A stretch of DNA of 64,000 bases from Candidatus Aquiluna sp. XM-24bin5. Lineage in GTDB: Bacteria > Actinomycetota > Actinomycetia > Actinomycetales > Microbacteriaceae. Below are positions 37,383-46,879 of the stretch, piece by piece. The translations under genes and the position numbers were made by a program. The notes below the pieces were generated by a model. The model was given only the letters and a program-made list of their open reading frames with translations, was not told the DNA's origin and did no database searches. The stretch lies in the NCBI GenBank assembly GCA_003149555.1, contig QCWE01000001.1, forward strand, positions 62,001-126,000, given 5' to 3'. The number at the start of each line of letters is the position of its first letter. The stretch's first letter is position 1.

Positions 37383-38252
37383 GTGATCGACCTTCATACG
37401 CACTCAACCAGATCCGATGGGATTGACACTCCCACGGAACTGGTGGAAAAAGCCAGACAAGCTGGCATCACGGTCTTGGCAATCACCGATCACGACACCA
37501 CATCGGGCTGGGACGAGGCTATTCAGGCGGCCCAAAGAGTGGGCATCGGGTTAGTACCGGGGATAGAGGTCTCCACCAGAAGCGAGATTGCAGAGGGAAG
37601 AAGAATCTCTGTCCACATACTCGCTTACCTCCCAAATCCTGAGAACCCCGAGTTGATTTCGGAGCTAGCCAAGACCCGCGAGTCACGGGTGAACCGGGCT
37701 CGTGAGATGGTCGAGAGGCTTTCGAAAGACTATGAAATCTCATGGGCCGACATTGAGGCCCAAATTGAGCCAGGGGCAACCGTGGGGCGGCCCGCGATCG
37801 CGGATGCCTTGGTCGAGCTGGGAATTGTGCCGACGAGATCGGATGCCTTTACCTCGATCCTGCACCGAACGAGTCCCTACTATGTCTCCGATCACTCGCT
37901 GGACACTGCGGAGGCAATCGGCCTAATCAGGCGAGCCGGTGGAGTTTCAGTGATGGCGCACCCTTTGATTGACTTCCCAGCGGGTGCCTCGGAACTAGAT
38001 CTGCCGACAGAGCACTTCGAGCGCTTGATTGCAGCTGGCCTCGACGGAGTTGAGGTCAGGCATCGCTCAGTCCCAGACTTCGCTCGCAGGTGGCTGACTA
38101 CCCTGGCGCAGAAGCACAACCTAATTCAGACTGGCTCCTCTGATTACCACGGACTTGGCGCCAAGGAAAACCTGCTTGGGGAGAACACGACGGACCCTGT
38201 GATGCTTGAGCGAATCGTTGATCAGGCGGAGGGTTTTGAGGCGCCCTTGTAG
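37383..38252 (+). CDS. PHP-domain phosphoesterase (YciV/RNase AM-like)
   Basis: 289 residues. PHP metal motifs: DLHTHSTRSDGID (residues 3-15), AITDHDTTSGWDEA, LVPGIEVSTRSE, VSVMAHPLIDFP and TGSSDYHGLG near the C-terminus. This is the TrpH/YciV group; characterised members are 3',5'-nucleotide phosphatases or 5'-to-3' RNA exonucleases. The neighbouring DEAD-box helicase overlaps it tail to tail by 31 bases, in keeping with RNA metabolism but not proof of it. Confidence 0.9.
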   Translation: MIDLHTHSTRSDGIDTPTELVEKARQAGITVLAITDHDTTSGWDEAIQAAQRVGIGLVPGIEVSTRSEIAEGRRISVHILAYLPNPENPELISELAKTRESRVNRAREMVERLSKDYEISWADIEAQIEPGATVGRPAIADALVELGIVPTRSDAFTSILHRTSPYYVSDHSLDTAEAIGLIRRAGGVSVMAHPLIDFPAGASELDLPTEHFERLIAAGLDGVEVRHRSVPDFARRWLTTLAQKHNLIQTGSSDYHGLGAKENLLGENTTDPVMLERIVDQAEGFEAPL

Positions 38253-39550
38253 TTTCTGCGGCGCTCGCGGTTTCTCTTCGGCTGCTGCTTTTCCTGCTGC
38301 CTATCCTGCTGCCGCGGTCTAGAGCCTCGCTTTTCCTGCTGGGGCTTTTGGGTTGGCTTTGCACTGGTGGGTCGCAATCTTCCCTTGGTTCCTGCAGGAA
38401 TACCGAGGTCCTCAAAAAGGTGAGCGGATGAAGAGTAGGTCTCAACAGGTTCTGGCATACCCAGTTCAAGCTCACGGTCGATGTGGGTCCAGCGAGCAAG
38501 ATCTGCCCAGTCAACAAAGGTGACGGCAACTCCCAGCTTTCCCGCCCTACCCGTGCGACCGGTGCGGTGGAGATAGGCCTTCTCATCCTCCGGCACGGAG
38601 TAGTTGATCACGTGGGTGACATCATCAACGTCAATGCCTCGGGCTGCAACCTCAGTGGCAACCAAGACATCCTTCTTTCCCGAGCGGAATGCGGCCATTG
38701 ATCGCTCTCTTGCAACCTGAGCCATGTCTCCATGCAGGGGAGCTGCGTTGAAGCCCCTGTCGATTAGCTCTTCGGAGAGCTTTGCGCTGAGTCGCTTGGT
38801 CCGAACAAAGATCACCGTCTTTCCTCGGCCCTCTGCCTGCAGAATCCGGCCTAGGACCTCATCTTTATCCAGTGCGTGCGCACGGTAAATGACCTGCTTG
38901 ATGTCGGCCTTGGTCTTTCCCTGGTCCGGGTCGCTAGCACGGATGTGAATCGGCTTGTTTTGGTAACGGCGAGCCAGGGAGAGAATCTGTGCGGGCATGG
39001 TTGCTGAGAAGAGAAGCGTCTGGCGCTCAGGAGGCAACAGAGCAAACATCTTCTCGATGTCCGGCAAGAATCCAAGGTCGAGCATCTCGTCGGCCTCATC
39101 CAACACTAGGTATGTGATGGCCGAGAGGTCGATTAGCTTTTGCTTGTGAAGGTCAAGAAGACGACCTGGAGTTCCCACGACAACATCGGCACCCTTGCCC
39201 AACTCTTCAATCTGACTCTCGTAGGACTTACCGCCGTAGATTTCGACAATCCTTGTGGTTCGGTTCTTCGACGCGAGCCGCAAGTCTTCTGCTACCTGCA
39301 GGGCGAGTTCCCTAGTGGGAACGACTACTAGGCCCCTAGCAAGGTGCTGGGGGTTTGGACCTAGCAGTTGCAACATGGGCAGTCCAAAGCCAAAGGTCTT
39401 ACCTGTTCCGGTCTTCGCCTGACCAATCATGTCCACGCCAGATAACGCCAGCGGAATAGCTTGTTGCTGAATCGGGAATGGCTGTGTGATGGATTTGGAA
39501 TCTAGTGCGTCACAGATGTCTTCATCTATGCCTAAGTTTCTAAAGTTCAA
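38222..39550 (-). CDS. DEAD-box RNA helicase (RhlE/CshA type)
   Basis: 442 residues. Q motif FRNLGIDEDICDAL...PFPIQQQAIPLAL; motif I AKTGTGKTFGFG; Ia VVPTRELALQ; II VLDEADEML; III FSATMP; IV VIFVRTK; V ATEVAARGIDVDDV; VI HRTGRTGRAG. The C-terminal tail from about 385 is very rich in Lys, Arg and Gln (PTQKPQQEKRGSRPRQQDRQ), an RNA-binding extension. TTG start at 39550 has GGAG upstream. Corresponds in position to mycobacterial rhlE. Confidence 0.95.
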   Translation of the reverse strand: MNFRNLGIDEDICDALDSKSITQPFPIQQQAIPLALSGVDMIGQAKTGTGKTFGFGLPMLQLLGPNPQHLARGLVVVPTRELALQVAEDLRLASKNRTTRIVEIYGGKSYESQIEELGKGADVVVGTPGRLLDLHKQKLIDLSAITYLVLDEADEMLDLGFLPDIEKMFALLPPERQTLLFSATMPAQILSLARRYQNKPIHIRASDPDQGKTKADIKQVIYRAHALDKDEVLGRILQAEGRGKTVIFVRTKRLSAKLSEELIDRGFNAAPLHGDMAQVARERSMAAFRSGKKDVLVATEVAARGIDVDDVTHVINYSVPEDEKAYLHRTGRTGRAGKLGVAVTFVDWADLARWTHIDRELELGMPEPVETYSSSAHLFEDLGIPAGTKGRLRPTSAKPTQKPQQEKRGSRPRQQDRQQEKQQPKRNRERRRNYKGASKPSA

Positions 39551-39604
39551 GTACTTCTCCAGTATGTAATGACCGCATCTCAGTCTTGAGAATGGCTACG
39601 CCTA

Positions 39605-39610
39605 TAAACT
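39605..39610 (+). promoter_or_regulatory. Leaderless -10 box of the MiaE-like gene
   Basis: TAAACT (within TATAAACT) followed by 6 bases and the ATG at 39617. Confidence 0.5.
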
Positions 39611-39616
39611 TGCTGC

Positions 39617-40372
39617 ATGCTGGATTGGATTAGACGGATCAGGAAGGTCTCTCAGACCCTAACCCTGCCCTCTCGCGATGCCTCAGCGGGCCGCAGTCAG
39701 ACCCAGCTTAACCCAGCCAAGCTGATTCCCGCTACAGAAGTCTTCTTTTCCCAACTAAGTCAGCAGCACTATTTGATATCAGATCTGCTTTCAGATGACT
39801 CCAAAGATTCTCCTAGTGAGGGATTCGCAGAGCGTCAGCGAGAGATCGCCTCTTCCTATTCCGATCGCGGCAAAGAGCTCGAGGATCAACTTCTAAAGCT
39901 TGGAAGCTCATTCATGGAGCTTCAACAGGACATGCGAGATCGACTGGATGCCCTTGTTGAGAGAACTGAGGGCTATGGCTGGCACGAAGACCTCATGCGC
40001 ATCTACATCGTCTTCGGTCTCCTGGAGGATTGTCAGCTGCGGGTGGCAAAGGGACTGCAGCCTGCCAAGCGGGTGCGGGTGGAGGCAATGCTCTCCGACA
40101 ATTCGCTCATGGACTTCTGCGAGCAGGCCCTTTCCCGCTCAATCGCCGATAACCCCCAACTTGCAAACGAGCTCGCCCTCTTTGGAAGGGCCATAGTTGC
40201 AGACGCGCTGCTTGAGGTGAGAGACATGGTCAGCTTCGAAAGCTTCAAGCTGAGTAGCTCTGGTGATCAGGCCAGCGTCACAAGGGAAAAGTTCAAGGTT
40301 CTAGAGCCGTTGACATCAGAGCTGATTGCTCAGCACACGCTCCGCATGGATGCGCTCGGCCTTACCGCCTAG
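39617..40372 (+). CDS. Ferritin-like fold protein (MiaE_2-type, conserved beside rhlE)
   Basis: 251 residues, mostly helical. A putative di-iron helix set: ELEDQLLKLGSSFMELQQDM, ERTEGYGWHEDLMRIYIVFG (E-x6-H spacing), FCEQALSRSIADNPQLANEL and LFGRAIVADALLEVRDMVSF. By position and overall pattern it corresponds to the actinobacterial protein with a ferritin-like, tRNA-hydroxylase-like domain next to the DEAD helicase. Whether it binds iron or hydroxylates anything is unknown. Ends 11 bases inside the next, convergent gene. Confidence 0.7.
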   Translation: MLDWIRRIRKVSQTLTLPSRDASAGRSQTQLNPAKLIPATEVFFSQLSQQHYLISDLLSDDSKDSPSEGFAERQREIASSYSDRGKELEDQLLKLGSSFMELQQDMRDRLDALVERTEGYGWHEDLMRIYIVFGLLEDCQLRVAKGLQPAKRVRVEAMLSDNSLMDFCEQALSRSIADNPQLANELALFGRAIVADALLEVRDMVSFESFKLSSSGDQASVTREKFKVLEPLTSELIAQHTLRMDALGLTA

Positions 40373-40661
40373 CCGCACTCCTGATCGCTGCCAGCTCCGC
40401 CTCTTCCTTCTTCTTGCGGGAGGCTTCAAGAGCACGAGTTCCAAACCACGCCGCTACAGGCATTGAAAGCATCACGATAAACCAGATCCAAGCCTGGTCG
40501 TATTGGAACCCAAGCCAAGTCAGAATCAGCCAGGCAGCCGCGCCAGATACCAGCGATATTCCAGCGGGCACGAGCTTCCCGTAGTGCTCACTGGGAGGAA
40601 ATACAAATGGAGCAACCAAAGCCAGGATGGCTGCATAGGCAACTACGACAAGTATCTCCAT
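40362..40661 (-). CDS. Small membrane protein, function unknown
   Basis: 99 residues with three hydrophobic helices: 3-21 (ILVVVAYAAILALVAPFVFP), 31-51 (LVPAGISLVSGAAAWLILTW) and 56-74 (DQAWIWFIVMLSMPVAAWFG). A basic-acidic helical tail (EASRKKKEEAELAAIRSAAR) ends it. Its ATG overlaps the DUF3107 stop (TAATG), so they are co-translated. No named family recognised. Confidence 0.75.
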   Translation of the reverse strand: MEILVVVAYAAILALVAPFVFPPSEHYGKLVPAGISLVSGAAAWLILTWLGFQYDQAWIWFIVMLSMPVAAWFGTRALEASRKKKEEAELAAIRSAARR

Positions 40662-40879
40662 TAGGCGATGAAACCAACCCTTCTGCCTTCCTCGGCACCG
40701 ATTTCAACGTAGGCAATGCTTGATGACGGAACCATGATCAGTTTGCCCTTGTTGTCAGTCACCTTCAGCACGGAACTGCCAAGGGCCTCCTCAATAAGCG
40801 CAGACAACGACTTTGCGTCCTGGTCTGATTCGAAGGTCAGGTCTCGACCGTTTTCCTTGATTCCGATTCTTACTTCCAC
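40661..40879 (-). CDS. DUF3107 small protein
   Basis: 72 residues, actinobacterial DUF3107 family (TB9.4-like): EVRIGIKENGRDLTFESDQD, SALIEEALGSSVLKVTDNKG, and LIMVPSSSIAYVEIGAEEGR. GTG start with an AGGAGA ribosome site. Soluble, predicted alpha/beta; function unknown. Leads a two-gene unit with the membrane protein downstream. Confidence 0.9.
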   Translation of the reverse strand: MEVRIGIKENGRDLTFESDQDAKSLSALIEEALGSSVLKVTDNKGKLIMVPSSSIAYVEIGAEEGRRVGFIA

Positions 40880-40938
40880 GCTTCTCCTAAGAACTCTGGC
40901 CTCTAGGTTACGACAACAAAAATGTCACCTGAGCCAAT

Positions 40939-40944
40939 TAGGTT
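40939..40944 (+). promoter_or_regulatory. Leaderless -10 box of adnA
   Basis: TAGGTT followed by 6 bases and the ATG at 40951; no ribosome site. Confidence 0.5.
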
Positions 40945-40950
40945 GTTCCC

Positions 40951-43842
40951 ATGGAAAGCCCCTCTCCTTTTGTGCCAGCGGAGAGTATGCCGCTGCGGGT
41001 CTCAAAGGCAGTTGAAGACTTTGAACCTTCTGGTTCCGCCGTAATCATTGGGGCGCCACTAACTGGAAAGACCACTGCGCTTCGGCATTTTGTTGCCCGA
41101 TTAGAAAAGTCGGGGACTAAGGCCGAGGAGATTTTGGTAATCACCCCATCCAGACTTGCCGCTGCAATACTCCGCGACCAAATCGCTCTTGATTCGACCC
41201 AGGCAAGCGCCGCTCCGAGGGCTCGCTCAATTTCTTCGGTGGCATTCGAGATTCTTGGTGACCGAGGTCCGATTCGTCTTCTGTCGGGAGCCCACCAGCA
41301 GATGCTCCTGCAGCGCTTGGTAGGTGAGCACCTGGCCACCGGCAAAGCCGCTGAATGGGGGCTGAGTAAAGAGAGCGTTGAACTAGCCGGCTTCATCCAG
41401 GAGCTCCGCGATTTGTTGGCGGTAATTATCGAGAACGGCTTGAGCGTCGAGCACCTCAAGAACCTCCAGGCCAAATACCCCAAGCTGAGGCTGGGGCCGG
41501 CAATCGACCTCCTTGAAAGCTACAGGGAGGAACTGGGGTTGCAGGGGTTGGTTGATAGCTCGCAGCTTGCCGTTGCTGCCGCAAGTGAAGACTTGACCAA
41601 GATGCCGCACCGCTTCGTTTTTGTTGACGATGCGCAGAATCTCTCTACCGGACAGCTGAGGCTCGTTGAGGCATTAGCTGCCGAAAAAAAGCTCTTCCTT
41701 TTCGGCGATCCAGATGCGGCGACACTCGGATTTAGAAACTCGTCCAGCGCTGCATTTTTGGAGCTTGCAACCAAGGTCGACGCGAGCCAGTTGGAGCTGG
41801 GAGAGTCAGAGTCATCCAGCTGTGCGAGGAACTTACTCGCATCGCTGGTGTCCAGAATCCCAGCCACCGGATCAATTGGCCACAGGCCAAAGGCTTCTAA
41901 GCAAGCTGACAAAGTGGTGGCAAATCGTTTTGACAACATCTTGGCAGAGACCGACTATCTAGCTGCCGAGCTGAGGCGTTCGAGGCTGATTCGAGGCATT
42001 GAGTGGGATCAAATGCTCGTGGTCGGCCGCACTAGGACCCAGCTGGAGCAGCTTGCGAGAGAGCTGAGCTCAAGAGGTGTGCCGACAAGAATCCAGGGTG
42101 TTCAGCGCCCGCTGCGGGAACAGAGCATGGCGAGGGCTCTCCTAACATTCGTCGAGATCGCACTTGCAAAGCCGCAGAGCAAGCAGATTCTGGAACTTCT
42201 GGAGTCACCGCTTATTGGGCTAGATGCTCTGACCCTGCGGAGAACGCTGAGGCAACTGGCGATGCTTGAGGGTTTTTCCGGCCTTACTCGCTCCCAGCAG
42301 TTGGAAAAGGCGCTCTCTGAAAAAATCGCCATTGAGAGGCTTCCTGGCCGGCTTGCAGATCTGGCCGCCGCAATCAGCCAAGTGAGAAAACTTGCTAGCC
42401 CCTCGGCCCATCAGGTGGTGACAATCGGTTTTGGCTTGGCAGATCGTCGGCTGGCCGAGCTTGCTAGGGGCTTCGGCCCTGCAGCCTTGGCGGCCAATAG
42501 AAATCTCGATTCAGCGCTTGAGCTTTTTGCCGCCGCCCAGCGTTGGGATGAGAGAGAGATGGGGGAGCCGCTGGAATTTGCCAAGCTTCAGCTTGAACTG
42601 GGTATTCCAGAGGATTCACTCGCACCAATCGGAACAAAACCTGCCGTGGTGCTTGCCACTCCGGCCCAGATATCTCGAAGCTACAAACTGGTGGCACTAC
42701 CGAGGCTGCAGGAGGGAATCTGGCCCAATCTCACACCAAGAAACTCACTGCTTGGCGCTACCTCGCTGCAATCATTTCTTATTGGACGGCAGGCTAATCC
42801 CGAGAGTCCAGCCAGGAGCGAGCTGGCTGATGAACTTCGGATGTTCTACCGCTCCTGCGGCAGCGCCACAGAGCTTCTATTACTGAGTGCAATTTCAGAT
42901 GAGACAGAGCAGCCGAGCCAGTTCTTTCAGATGGCCAGGCTGGAACTCACAGCCAACAGAGACAACATCGATTTCGATCTGAGGAGAGTAGTGGGGAGAC
43001 TTCGTCGGAGGCTCCTAAGAGGCGACAAAAGCGCCGCCCCAACCCTCGCGGCGATGGCACTGGCAGGTGTTCCGGGTGCTCATCCAGATTCTTGGCAGGG
43101 CCTCATTTCTCAAAGCGTCGAGGGCGGTTTGGATGTCTCGAAACTGAGAGTAAGCGCCTCTAAATTCGAGGAATTCGAGAAATGCCCACTGCACTGGTTT
43201 ATCTCTAACTTTGGCGGCGACCAGGGTGGTTTTCAAGCCTCGGTCGGAACTCTATTGCACTCAGCGCTTGAGGCAGCATCCTCGGGGACTTCTCCGAGCG
43301 AGTACCTGGAGAGCAGCTGGCACACCATGGAGTTCGAGTCCGAGTGGCAGGAGAACAAGTCTCGCCGGCAGGCTTTTCAAATGGCGGGTTTGATAGCTGA
43401 GTACTTGGCATCATCAGCTGAGCTGGTAGCAGCAGAAAAAGGCTTTCGAATCAAGCTCGGCTCTTTGCAGGTCACCGGGAGGATCGACCGTATTGAACGC
43501 GGAGCAGATGGTTTGGAGGCTGTTGATCTAAAAACTGGCAAGCGGCTTCCCAAGGAAGCTCAGATGCCCTCCCACAGGCAGCTCGGCATTTATCAGTTAG
43601 CAATTGAATCTATGTTTGAAGAGCCACCTGCCGGGGGAAGACTCGTATCGGTCGGTTCCAAGAACCTAAAAACCCTCTCCCAGCCCGCACTTACCTACGA
43701 GCTTCGTAAGGAGCTCAGCGAACTCGCCGGGCAGATGCACCTGCAGCTAGAGAGCGGCGAGTTTAGCGCCAGAATTGACGAGCACTGCGGGAAGGACGGT
43801 AGCTGTCAGCTACTGATCGGGCGGGTGATTACCGGTGGCTAA
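40951..43842 (+). CDS. adnA: AdnA-like helicase-nuclease subunit
   Basis: 963 residues: an N-terminal SF1 (UvrD/PcrA-like) motor and a C-terminal RecB-type PD-(D/E)XK nuclease. Walker A GAPLTGKT at 34-41, Walker B-like FVDDAQNLS near 225, ending with nuclease motifs SASKFEEFEKCPLHW (about 733), GRIDRIE and VDLKTGK (about 847-862), and QLGIYQLA. Together with the downstream gene it fits the actinobacterial AdnAB complex, which resects double-strand breaks in place of RecBCD. AdnA-type motor blocks are more divergent than AdnB ones, as seen here. 8-base overlap with adnB. Confidence 0.86.
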   Translation: MESPSPFVPAESMPLRVSKAVEDFEPSGSAVIIGAPLTGKTTALRHFVARLEKSGTKAEEILVITPSRLAAAILRDQIALDSTQASAAPRARSISSVAFEILGDRGPIRLLSGAHQQMLLQRLVGEHLATGKAAEWGLSKESVELAGFIQELRDLLAVIIENGLSVEHLKNLQAKYPKLRLGPAIDLLESYREELGLQGLVDSSQLAVAAASEDLTKMPHRFVFVDDAQNLSTGQLRLVEALAAEKKLFLFGDPDAATLGFRNSSSAAFLELATKVDASQLELGESESSSCARNLLASLVSRIPATGSIGHRPKASKQADKVVANRFDNILAETDYLAAELRRSRLIRGIEWDQMLVVGRTRTQLEQLARELSSRGVPTRIQGVQRPLREQSMARALLTFVEIALAKPQSKQILELLESPLIGLDALTLRRTLRQLAMLEGFSGLTRSQQLEKALSEKIAIERLPGRLADLAAAISQVRKLASPSAHQVVTIGFGLADRRLAELARGFGPAALAANRNLDSALELFAAAQRWDEREMGEPLEFAKLQLELGIPEDSLAPIGTKPAVVLATPAQISRSYKLVALPRLQEGIWPNLTPRNSLLGATSLQSFLIGRQANPESPARSELADELRMFYRSCGSATELLLLSAISDETEQPSQFFQMARLELTANRDNIDFDLRRVVGRLRRRLLRGDKSAAPTLAAMALAGVPGAHPDSWQGLISQSVEGGLDVSKLRVSASKFEEFEKCPLHWFISNFGGDQGGFQASVGTLLHSALEAASSGTSPSEYLESSWHTMEFESEWQENKSRRQAFQMAGLIAEYLASSAELVAAEKGFRIKLGSLQVTGRIDRIERGADGLEAVDLKTGKRLPKEAQMPSHRQLGIYQLAIESMFEEPPAGGRLVSVGSKNLKTLSQPALTYELRKELSELAGQMHLQLESGEFSARIDEHCGKDGSCQLLIGRVITGG

Positions 43843-46800
43843 GGTCAGCGCAGCGCAGATTTACGCTGTTTTATCGGGAAACAGTCTCACCGACGAGCAG
43901 CGGGCCATCGTTGAGAAAGCTTCTCTAGTGGAGCCATCACTTGTTATCGCCGGGGCAGGGTCTGGAAAGACAGAGCTGATGATGGTGAGGATTCTCTACC
44001 TAGTCGCTAATGGTCATGCAACCCCGGAGCAGATTTTGGGGCTGACCTTTACAAAAAAAGCAGCTGCAGAGCTCTCAGCAAGGGTTCAGCAGGGACTCAT
44101 CAAGCTCCGCGAGTCAAGCCTGTGGCCGACTGGTCTAGAGGAGGACTTTCTGCCCGCAAAGATTGTCACCTACAACTCCTTCGGTAATGAAATCTTTAGA
44201 TCCCTCGCGCTGGAGATTGGATTCGAGGCGGATGCGAAATTGATCACCGACGCCGCCAGCACTGCTCTTTGCAAAGAGCTGTTGGACAACGCCTCTCTTG
44301 ATGAGTTTCCGCTGCTCGAGGGATGGGAGCTGACTTCGGGCACATTGCTGGGCGCCGTCTTGAAAGCTGCTGGGAGCATGACCGATAACCGGGTAAGTGC
44401 CTCAGAGGTCCATGAGTACTGGGACGGATTTGCCGCGCACCTTGCCAGCATCCCGAAAAACGAGAAACAGGCAGGCCGCTATGCCTACACCCAAGATTTC
44501 CTAGATGCCGCGGACAACAACAAACTAATTTTTGAGCTAGCAGAGCGCTATCGAGACTTGAAGCGAGAGCGGAATCTGGTGGACTTTTCTGACCAGGTTG
44601 CCCTTGCCCTGCAGGCCCTCGAGAGCGTTGAGTTTCAGCTCGACTACCGATTTGTGATGCTCGATGAGTACCAGGACACCTCCAACATACAGACGGCTCT
44701 ACTTGCGAGGTTGTTCAGAAACCTTCCGGTCATGGCAGTTGGCGATCCAAACCAGGCAATCTACGGCTGGAGGGGAGCGTCCAGCGAAAACCTAGCCAAC
44801 TTCCAGCGCGACTTCGGTGGCGGAGAGACCTTCACGCTCTCAGTTTCCTGGCGCTCCGGTGCAGAGATTCTCGATGCCGCTAACCAGATTGCCGCCAAGA
44901 TTCCAGCCTCTGGCCTGACGCCAATCTCGCTCACGAGCGGACTCGGAAACAATTCGAGCGTATCGGCCAGCGTATTTCAGGATGAGGTCACCGAGGCCGA
45001 GACTATTGCTCGGTACCTTTCTGAGGTGCTCGACTCTGAGACCAGTTGCGCCATCCTGTGTAGGACGAGGGCGAGTATGAAGCTCTACTCCCAGTGTCTT
45101 AGTGAGATTGGTGTTAACCACGAGGTCACCGGGCTCTCTGGCCTCGTCGAAGAGCCAGAAGTGGCTGACCTAATTGCGATTCTGAAGGTCTTGGTGGATC
45201 CGGAAGCGGGTGCAGAGCTGATGAGGATTGCCTCCGGCCCTAAGTTCCGTGTCGCACCAGCAGACCTGGTAGCCCTATCGGAGTCAGCCAGGAGGTTGAG
45301 CAAACTTCGAGAGGAGGTTGACGATGCGAGACCTTTGACGATAGTTGAGCTGATTGATGAGATCGACAAGCCATCTAACAACGCCAAGCTTGGGCTGAGC
45401 GAGGAGGGAGAGGCGCGCCTAAAAGCACTTTCGGGTTTGCTGCGAAACCTCAGAAGGCAACTCTCGCTCTCCCCATCGGAGGTTGCGCAGCTTGCGATTA
45501 GGGAGTTCGAGCTCGACATCGAGCTGTATGCGCATTCCGATGCGGAGAATCCACTGCTGAATCTTCAGGCCTTCCTTGGGCGAATTGTCGAGTACGAGGC
45601 AATGGCTGAGACCCTCTCACTTTCTGGGTTCGTGTCGTGGCTTGAGCTCGCAAGGGAACAAGAGCGTTTTGAGGTTCCGCGCTCTGGGAGCAAAAGGGGA
45701 GTGGTTCAGCTAATGACAATTCACTCGGCAAAGGGGCTTGAGTGGGACGTTGTTGTGCTTCCGCAGTTCGTCGAGGGCACCTTCCCGACAGGTGCCAGGG
45801 GAACTGGAGGGCAGTTGGAAGCGGGCGAGCTACCGACCTCGCTCAGACAGGACAGGGCCAGCCTTCCATCCCTGGATTACATGGCAGCAAACACGCAACA
45901 GGAATTCAACAAGCTGAATGATGCCTACAAGGAACAAAATCGTGAGCGGCAGCTGATCGAAGAGAGAAGACTTGCCTACGTCGGGATTACTCGGGCCGCG
46001 TCCAAGCTACTTATCACCGGCTCCTACTTTTCTCGAACGGCGACCAATCCCAAGGAGCTCTCACGCTTTCGCCTCGAGCTTACGGATTCGGGAAACTTGG
46101 ATGCAGAAATCGATCAGCCTGGAGAGCGGCCAGAGTTTCCAGAGCGCACTCTCAGCTGGCCATTCGACCCACTAGGCAACAGGCGTGATGACTGGAAGAG
46201 TGCGGCGGCAGAGGTCTCAAGCTCCGCACCTGCAGGCATCGAAGATGTTGCCGAGTTGGCTCTTCTCATGGAAGAGCGCGAGCGCACTGGCGAAATCCTG
46301 GCCCAACTACCCTCGAGACTTTCAGCCTCAGCAGTGGTCTCCCTCCTCGCCGACCCTAAGAAATTTGCAGCGAGCCTAATCCGTCCATTGCCCAGTGAGT
46401 ACTCGGACGCCGCGGCCCTAGGTACAAGGTTTCATGCCAGCCTCGAAGAGGCCTTCCTCGCCGGCAGCGAGCTCGACTTCGCCAGTTGGGAAGAGCCCGA
46501 ACAAAAACTGGGTGCTAACTTCGAAGGCAGTCGATTTGCAAAACTAAAACCAGAGTTGGTTGAGGCTCCTATTGAGTTCTCGATCGGAGGGACGGTCGTC
46601 GTATGCAAGCTGGATGCTGTTTTCCTCGTTGACTCGATCTGGCACATTGTTGACTGGAAGTCAGGTAAACCGCCTACCACCCAAAGCGAGATTGCGGAAC
46701 GGGCTATTCAGCTCGCGCTCTATCGGATTGCCCTATCCCGCCATAAAGAGATTCCAATTGAGCGCTGCCAGGCGAGCTTCTTCTATGCATCAACCGGAGA

Positions 46801-46879
46801 AGAGCTAATGCCTGATCTTCCCTCAGAGGCTGAGCTCGCCAGGCGGTTGAGTGAATTTAGAAAAGTTCGTCCAGGCTAG
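43835..46879 (+). CDS. adnB: AdnB-like helicase-nuclease subunit
   Basis: 1014 residues with an intact UvrD motor: GAGSGKTELMMVRILYL (Walker A 40-46), LTFTKKAAAELSARVQQGL, MLDEYQDTSNIQ (about 274), VGDPNQAIYGWRGASSEN, TIHSAKGLEWDVVVLPQFVE, LAYVGITRAASKLLITG. C-terminal nuclease: SASAVVSLLADPKKFAASL, CKLDAVFLVDSIWHIVDWKS with the Asp-Lys pair (about 938), and AIQLALYRIALSRHKEI. The stronger motor of the AdnAB pair. Its last 23 bases overlap the convergent phosphotransferase-like gene. Confidence 0.9.
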   Translation: MAKVSAAQIYAVLSGNSLTDEQRAIVEKASLVEPSLVIAGAGSGKTELMMVRILYLVANGHATPEQILGLTFTKKAAAELSARVQQGLIKLRESSLWPTGLEEDFLPAKIVTYNSFGNEIFRSLALEIGFEADAKLITDAASTALCKELLDNASLDEFPLLEGWELTSGTLLGAVLKAAGSMTDNRVSASEVHEYWDGFAAHLASIPKNEKQAGRYAYTQDFLDAADNNKLIFELAERYRDLKRERNLVDFSDQVALALQALESVEFQLDYRFVMLDEYQDTSNIQTALLARLFRNLPVMAVGDPNQAIYGWRGASSENLANFQRDFGGGETFTLSVSWRSGAEILDAANQIAAKIPASGLTPISLTSGLGNNSSVSASVFQDEVTEAETIARYLSEVLDSETSCAILCRTRASMKLYSQCLSEIGVNHEVTGLSGLVEEPEVADLIAILKVLVDPEAGAELMRIASGPKFRVAPADLVALSESARRLSKLREEVDDARPLTIVELIDEIDKPSNNAKLGLSEEGEARLKALSGLLRNLRRQLSLSPSEVAQLAIREFELDIELYAHSDAENPLLNLQAFLGRIVEYEAMAETLSLSGFVSWLELAREQERFEVPRSGSKRGVVQLMTIHSAKGLEWDVVVLPQFVEGTFPTGARGTGGQLEAGELPTSLRQDRASLPSLDYMAANTQQEFNKLNDAYKEQNRERQLIEERRLAYVGITRAASKLLITGSYFSRTATNPKELSRFRLELTDSGNLDAEIDQPGERPEFPERTLSWPFDPLGNRRDDWKSAAAEVSSSAPAGIEDVAELALLMEERERTGEILAQLPSRLSASAVVSLLADPKKFAASLIRPLPSEYSDAAALGTRFHASLEEAFLAGSELDFASWEEPEQKLGANFEGSRFAKLKPELVEAPIEFSIGGTVVVCKLDAVFLVDSIWHIVDWKSGKPPTTQSEIAERAIQLALYRIALSRHKEIPIERCQASFFYASTGEELMPDLPSEAELARRLSEFRKVRPG

